Assembly (NCBI GenBank): GCA_900547615.1
Contig: URHH01000107.1
Coordinates: forward strand, 1-8,443
From: an uncultured Blautia sp.
GTDB lineage: Bacteria; Bacillota; Clostridia; Lachnospirales; Lachnospiraceae
Length of the DNA: 8,443 nt
Reading direction: 5' to 3'
The position numbers and the translations under genes are program-made. Below, piece by piece: positions 5,191 to 8,443 of this stretch. Position 1 is the stretch's first letter, and each line of letters opens with the position of its first letter. The notes under the pieces are model-generated. The model was given only the letters and a program-made list of their open reading frames with translations. It was not told where the DNA came from and did not search any database.

Positions 5191-6693
5191 CTACTCAATC
5201 ATAGATAAAACCTGTATGGGTTCCAGTTTCATAGTTCTTTTTATTGCACTGCTTACACAGAAGTAAAGAACTATCATTTCACATACAAAAATCCCCAGTA
5301 AAAATACTATATCTGCTTTTGCGTCTATATGATCCGGCGCCTGAATTTCTGTCTGTTGATTTTTTGCCATCTCTTTCACTTTTCCGGACTCTCCTCTTGC
5401 AATAGCCGCCTCTATTTCCTCCTCTGTATATACTTTCTGTGCTGTTTCTTTATTTATACTTTGATACACCTGATCTCCCACAGCCGGTACAACAAAAGTC
5501 CCAATCACAGCGGCACAGACATAAGCAGCAATTCCAATTATGAAATATTCTATTATAAGCTGCTTTCGGATTTCCTTGTTGTTTAATCCGACAGACATTA
5601 AAATTCCAACTTCACGGGTTCGTTTTTTTACAGAATGCGTAATCATCAGTGCCAGAAGACAGACTCCTGCTGCCACGAAAATCCCCATAAAAACCATCAT
5701 GATAGTACGCATAATCCGAAGGGGTTTTACAGCACTGCTATAGGAAGAGTCGTCTTTTTCCAATGTGAAATATTTCCAGTCTATCTCATCAAGATTTTTT
5801 ACCGCTTTTATCGCATCATCTATCTCCCGTGGATTTTCCACAAAAAATGTAGCTTCTCTTAATCTGTCTTTTTCTTCGTATATCGTATCCAGTTCCATAC
5901 CTGTTCGGCTGTCTATAAACAGCCAGTTATCCAAAATATCTTCCTCACGCGTATATTCTGATACTGCCTGATGATAAGTGGGTTCAAACAATCCTGCAAT
6001 TTCCGCTTCTACCTTTCCTATCGATACTGCCGGATAACCGCCTCCCATATACAGGGACAAGCCGTCCAGACGTATCTTATCGCCCACCTTTAACTGATTT
6101 GTTTCTGCCAACTTTTCAGAAACCAGAACTTTATATGTATCCTTCTCTGTGATATGCTGTCCCTCTGTCAGACGCAGGGATCCATTATAAAATGCGCTGT
6201 GATTCTGACTGTTTCGCACCGGATAAGTATAGGCTATATGTGCCATGTTTTTATAGTCTTCTGCTGATACATCGGTTACCTCTTCCGGGTGTGCTTCCAG
6301 ATTTTTATAATATTCATAATATGCTCCGTGAGTCAGTTCATATCCCAACAGTAACACTTCCCAGTCATTTCCTGCTTCATACGTTTGCATCCCTTCCACT
6401 TCAGAAATTTGCTCCAGCATAGACTGGTTGATATATGGTCCCATATATGCCTTATATCCGGTTCCATCTGGCAAGGTTCTCTGTTCCCATAGATCAGGAT
6501 TCGTTTCATCGCGAAACATTTCTATTTTAAAGGTACTCCCATATGTCCTCTCAATTTCCGATATATTTTTTTGAGAGGCCCGGCATATTACAGAAGAAAT
6601 GATAAAAAGCAATAAGGTACAAAGCAGAATAAAAAATAATAAAATATTGCTTCTTCGCCTTTTTAGTGAAATATACGTTCTTTTCCAATCCAT
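5191..6693 (-). CDS. FtsX-like ABC transporter permease P2
   Basis: The 500-residue protein has the same plan as P1 and P3: membrane segment 1 at about 16-37, a long extracytoplasmic domain, and three C-terminal segments, the last at about 462-484. The FtsX turn reads TREVGILMSVGLNNKEIRKQ. The loop between segments 3 and 4 keeps YTEEEIEAAIARGE and the end is LEPIQVLSMIE. It is the most divergent of the set, starting MDWKRTYISL and lacking the near-identical C-terminal DNA shared by P1 and P3. ATG 6693 lies 17 nt after the P1 stop with only a weak GGTGG-type ribosome binding site, so it is translated from the P1 transcript. P1 and P2 may form a heterodimeric permease with an ATPase encoded elsewhere (inference). 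The substrate is unknown; the product of the neighbouring peptide system is the best guess. Confidence 0.9.
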   Translation of the reverse strand: MDWKRTYISLKRRRSNILLFFILLCTLLLFIISSVICRASQKNISEIERTYGSTFKIEMFRDETNPDLWEQRTLPDGTGYKAYMGPYINQSMLEQISEVEGMQTYEAGNDWEVLLLGYELTHGAYYEYYKNLEAHPEEVTDVSAEDYKNMAHIAYTYPVRNSQNHSAFYNGSLRLTEGQHITEKDTYKVLVSEKLAETNQLKVGDKIRLDGLSLYMGGGYPAVSIGKVEAEIAGLFEPTYHQAVSEYTREEDILDNWLFIDSRTGMELDTIYEEKDRLREATFFVENPREIDDAIKAVKNLDEIDWKYFTLEKDDSSYSSAVKPLRIMRTIMMVFMGIFVAAGVCLLALMITHSVKKRTREVGILMSVGLNNKEIRKQLIIEYFIIGIAAYVCAAVIGTFVVPAVGDQVYQSINKETAQKVYTEEEIEAAIARGESGKVKEMAKNQQTEIQAPDHIDAKADIVFLLGIFVCEMIVLYFCVSSAIKRTMKLEPIQVLSMIE

Positions 6694-6710
6694 TTTCTGC
6701 CCACCACCTT

Positions 6711-8231
6711 CTACTCAATCATGGAAAGCACCCGTATGGGTTCCAATTTGAGCGTCTTCTTAATTACCCCGTTTACACAGAAATAAATAATAAGAAGCAT
6801 TGAAGCAAACACAACCACAACTATTTTTACGCTTATCTTTGTATGCAGCTCTTTCGGCGGCTCCACGCCTGTTTTCTGGTTCTTCGCCATTTCTGATACC
6901 TTGCTTTGCTCCCCGCGGGCAATGGCTGCCTCAATTTCTTTCTCTGTGTATATTTTCTGTTCCTTCTCCTGATGCACTGTTCCATAAATCTGCTCGCCAA
7001 TTATCGGCGTTACTGCAAAACTCACAAGCGAAGCCAGAAAAAATGCAGCGATTCCAATCAGCAGGTGTTCCCACAAAAACTGCCTCCGAATTTCTTTTCC
7101 TGTGATTCCAAGCGACATTAAGATTCCTGTTTCGCGGACACGTCTCTTTATTGCATACGCTACAACCAGAATAAGAACACAACTTCCTGCTACTGTTAAG
7201 CTTCCCATAACAACCATCATGATTACCTGTATTGTGTGTAGCGGTTTTATTGCGCTACTATATGAAGAAGCATCTTTTTCCAATGTATAATATTTCCAAT
7301 CTATCCAATCGAGCGCTTTTACTTGCTCCATTACCTTTTCTATCTGAGATGGAGTATTTACCCAAAAAGTTGCACTTCTTAATTGATCTTCCACACCTCC
7401 TATTTTATCGAGTTCCCACCCTGTCTGACTATCTACAAAAATCCAATTATTTAAAATATCATATTCTAATGTATATTCTGATACCGTTTGTTGATATGTA
7501 GGTTCAAATATCCCGATGATTTCCGTATCTATTTCTCCCATAGAGTTTGGACCTTCAGGTTCATCTATAATCCCCCATGAACTTGCATTAATTTTTAAAG
7601 TATCGTGTATTTTTAAATTATTGGACTGAGCAAATGTATTAGATATAATTACCTTGTGAACATCTTCTGGTACTATATGCCGTCCTTCCACAATTTTCAT
7701 ATTTCCTTCATAAAATTCTTTATGATATTTACTGTTACGTACTGCGTTAGCCATTGTAAGTTTCGCTCTTTTTTTATACATAATTGCTTTTCCAAAAAGC
7801 TCCTCATCTTCCGGGTGTTCCTTTCTGTTCAGATAAGCAGAATCATTCGCTCCTGATGTTAGCTTATAATTATCCAATAATATATAACTATCCCTGCCTG
7901 TTTCAAATTCTTTTATACCCTCCACTTCTGAAATCTTCTTTAGCATTTCAATATCTATATCTGGTCCGACATATGCTTGATAACTATAACTTTTTCCTCC
8001 TGTCTCTATCTGTTTTTGCTCCCAAACATCCGGATTTGACGTATCCATAAGAACTCTGAATTTAAAAGAACTTCCATATGTTTCTTCTATATCTAATATA
8101 TTTTTCACAGCTATTCCATATATGGCCATAGAAACTATAAATAAAACCATTATAAAAAGCAGTATAAAAAATAATAAAATATTAATTTTTCTTCTTTTCA
8201 AAGATAAAAATATTCTTTTCTTCTCTTTCAC
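6711..8231 (-). CDS. FtsX-like ABC transporter permease P1
   Basis: The 506-residue protein starts at GTG 8231, preceded by GAGGAGGGG (8238-8246) at 6 nt spacing. Membrane segment 1 is at about 17-42. The extracytoplasmic domain runs to about 333 and holds motifs shared with P3 (YVGPDIDIEML, RHIVPED, SEYTLEYDILNNW). Segments 2-4 are at about 335-360, 386-410 and 468-490. The FtsX signature RVRETGILMSLGITGKEI follows segment 2, and the loop before segment 4 has YTEKEIEAAIARGEQSK. From about residue 363 on it is almost identical to P3, at DNA level too, while the ectodomain is clearly different. That suggests gene conversion or domain shuffling between the paralogues. It is the first gene of a two-permease unit with P2. 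The family needs a partner ATPase that is absent from this window. Role in export, sensing or self-protection is undecided. Confidence 0.91.
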   Translation of the reverse strand: MKEKKRIFLSLKRRKINILLFFILLFIMVLFIVSMAIYGIAVKNILDIEETYGSSFKFRVLMDTSNPDVWEQKQIETGGKSYSYQAYVGPDIDIEMLKKISEVEGIKEFETGRDSYILLDNYKLTSGANDSAYLNRKEHPEDEELFGKAIMYKKRAKLTMANAVRNSKYHKEFYEGNMKIVEGRHIVPEDVHKVIISNTFAQSNNLKIHDTLKINASSWGIIDEPEGPNSMGEIDTEIIGIFEPTYQQTVSEYTLEYDILNNWIFVDSQTGWELDKIGGVEDQLRSATFWVNTPSQIEKVMEQVKALDWIDWKYYTLEKDASSYSSAIKPLHTIQVIMMVVMGSLTVAGSCVLILVVAYAIKRRVRETGILMSLGITGKEIRRQFLWEHLLIGIAAFFLASLVSFAVTPIIGEQIYGTVHQEKEQKIYTEKEIEAAIARGEQSKVSEMAKNQKTGVEPPKELHTKISVKIVVVVFASMLLIIYFCVNGVIKKTLKLEPIRVLSMIE

Positions 8232-8237
8232 AGCTTT

Positions 8238-8246
8238 CCCCTCCTC
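8238..8246 (-). promoter_or_regulatory. Ribosome binding site of P1 (GTG start)
   Basis: GAGGAGGGG on the minus strand lies 6 nt before GTG 8231. It supports the GTG start, which encodes the same KEKKRIFLSL N-terminus as P3 and P4. Confidence 0.85.
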
Positions 8247-8286
8247 AATTCACCGCAAATATTTTCTATTTTTCATGCTTTTGTGC

Positions 8287-8316
8287 ATTATACACATCTT
8301 TTCTCGAATATTTCAC
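8287..8316 (-). promoter_or_regulatory. Probable promoter of the P1-P2 unit
   Basis: On the minus strand the -10 is TATAAT (8292-8287) and a weak -35 is GTGAAA (8316-8311), 18 nt apart. A second TATAAT lies at 8328-8323 with no good -35. The -35 overlaps a small palindrome, TTTCACATTGAAA (8311-8323 on +), which could be an operator. This is weaker evidence than for the promoter at 5121-5149. Confidence 0.5.
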
Positions 8317-8407
8317 ATTGAAATTATACAATATTTTAGTAGCTTTCGCCATCTATTTTTTCATCTTCTCAGATCACGACAGCAAAAAATTTCCCATAGC
8401 AGAATAA

Positions 8408-8429
8408 AGAATCTCGCTTGCGAGATTCT
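8408..8429. repeat. 10-bp palindrome AGAATCTCGC/GCGAGATTCT
   Basis: A perfect 10-bp inverted repeat with a 2-nt centre. On the minus strand it is followed by a poor T-run (TTTATTC), so it could be a weak terminator of a gene to the right, or part of a dispersed palindromic element together with the next hairpin. Confidence 0.6.
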
Positions 8430-8442
8430 CCGCCTGCGGCGG
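8430..8442. repeat. GC-rich hairpin CCGCC-TGC-GGCGG at window edge
   Basis: A 5-bp all-GC stem with a 3-nt loop, placed directly against the palindrome at 8408-8429. It is cut close to the window end, so its full extent is unknown. Its GC content stands out sharply from the AT-rich surroundings. Confidence 0.55.
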
Positions 8443-8443
8443 G

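Noticed and set aside
989..8050. Open frames on the plus strand opposite the permeases and maturase
   Set aside because: They are antisense to well-supported genes, lack ribosome binding sites and give no recognisable proteins; those opposite P1 and P3 resemble each other only because the sense DNA is conserved.

Overview
The window looks like a low-GC Firmicute of the gut Clostridia/Lachnospiraceae type. The signs are AT-rich wobble positions, strong AAGGAGG-type ribosome binding sites, TATAAT promoters and the gene families present. This is inferred from style, not from a marker gene. Every gene I can support lies on the minus strand, so transcription runs from right to left.

From right to left: positions 8232-8443 hold two tight palindromes at the edge, a probable promoter and a good ribosome binding site. 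Two FtsX/MacB-type ABC permeases follow 17 nt apart (P1, GTG start at 8231; P2, 6693-5191). A second, strong promoter (5121-5149) then drives a 718-residue radical SAM/SPASM peptide maturase with an extra C-terminal domain (5036-2880). An 84-residue acyl-carrier-like protein lacking the phosphopantetheine serine comes next (2863-2609). Last is a tandemly duplicated module, [60-residue Cys-rich precursor peptide + FtsX permease]: peptide A + P3 (2539-794), then peptide B + P4 (719 to beyond the left edge).

The set matches what I recall of the clostridial 'CLI_3235 family bacteriocin' cassette: Cys-rich precursor, rSAM maturase (TIGR04068-like), ACP-related protein (TIGR04069-like), TIGR04066-type protein and ABC transporters. 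It is thus a RiPP (ribosomally made, post-translationally modified peptide) locus. The rSAM enzyme probably crosslinks the Cys-rich core, and the permeases probably export the product, sense it or give immunity. No ABC ATPase and no leader peptidase are in the window, so they must lie outside it or elsewhere in the genome.

The most unusual structure is around the precursor genes. Each sits in a roughly 285-291-bp segment bounded by perfect 16- and 19-bp inverted repeats (AAATACAATAGCGGCG...). The segment separates a strong Shine-Dalgarno sequence (AAGGAGG) from the ATG of the permease, and that permease has no Shine-Dalgarno of its own next to its start. Either the peptide gene is a cassette inserted into the permease leader, or the RNA stem formed by the repeats brings the distant Shine-Dalgarno back to 10-11 nt from the permease start while the peptide is translated inside the loop. 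The two peptides also differ in a striking way: codons 1-28 carry only synonymous changes, while codons 29-60 carry 13 amino-acid changes and only 3 synonymous ones.
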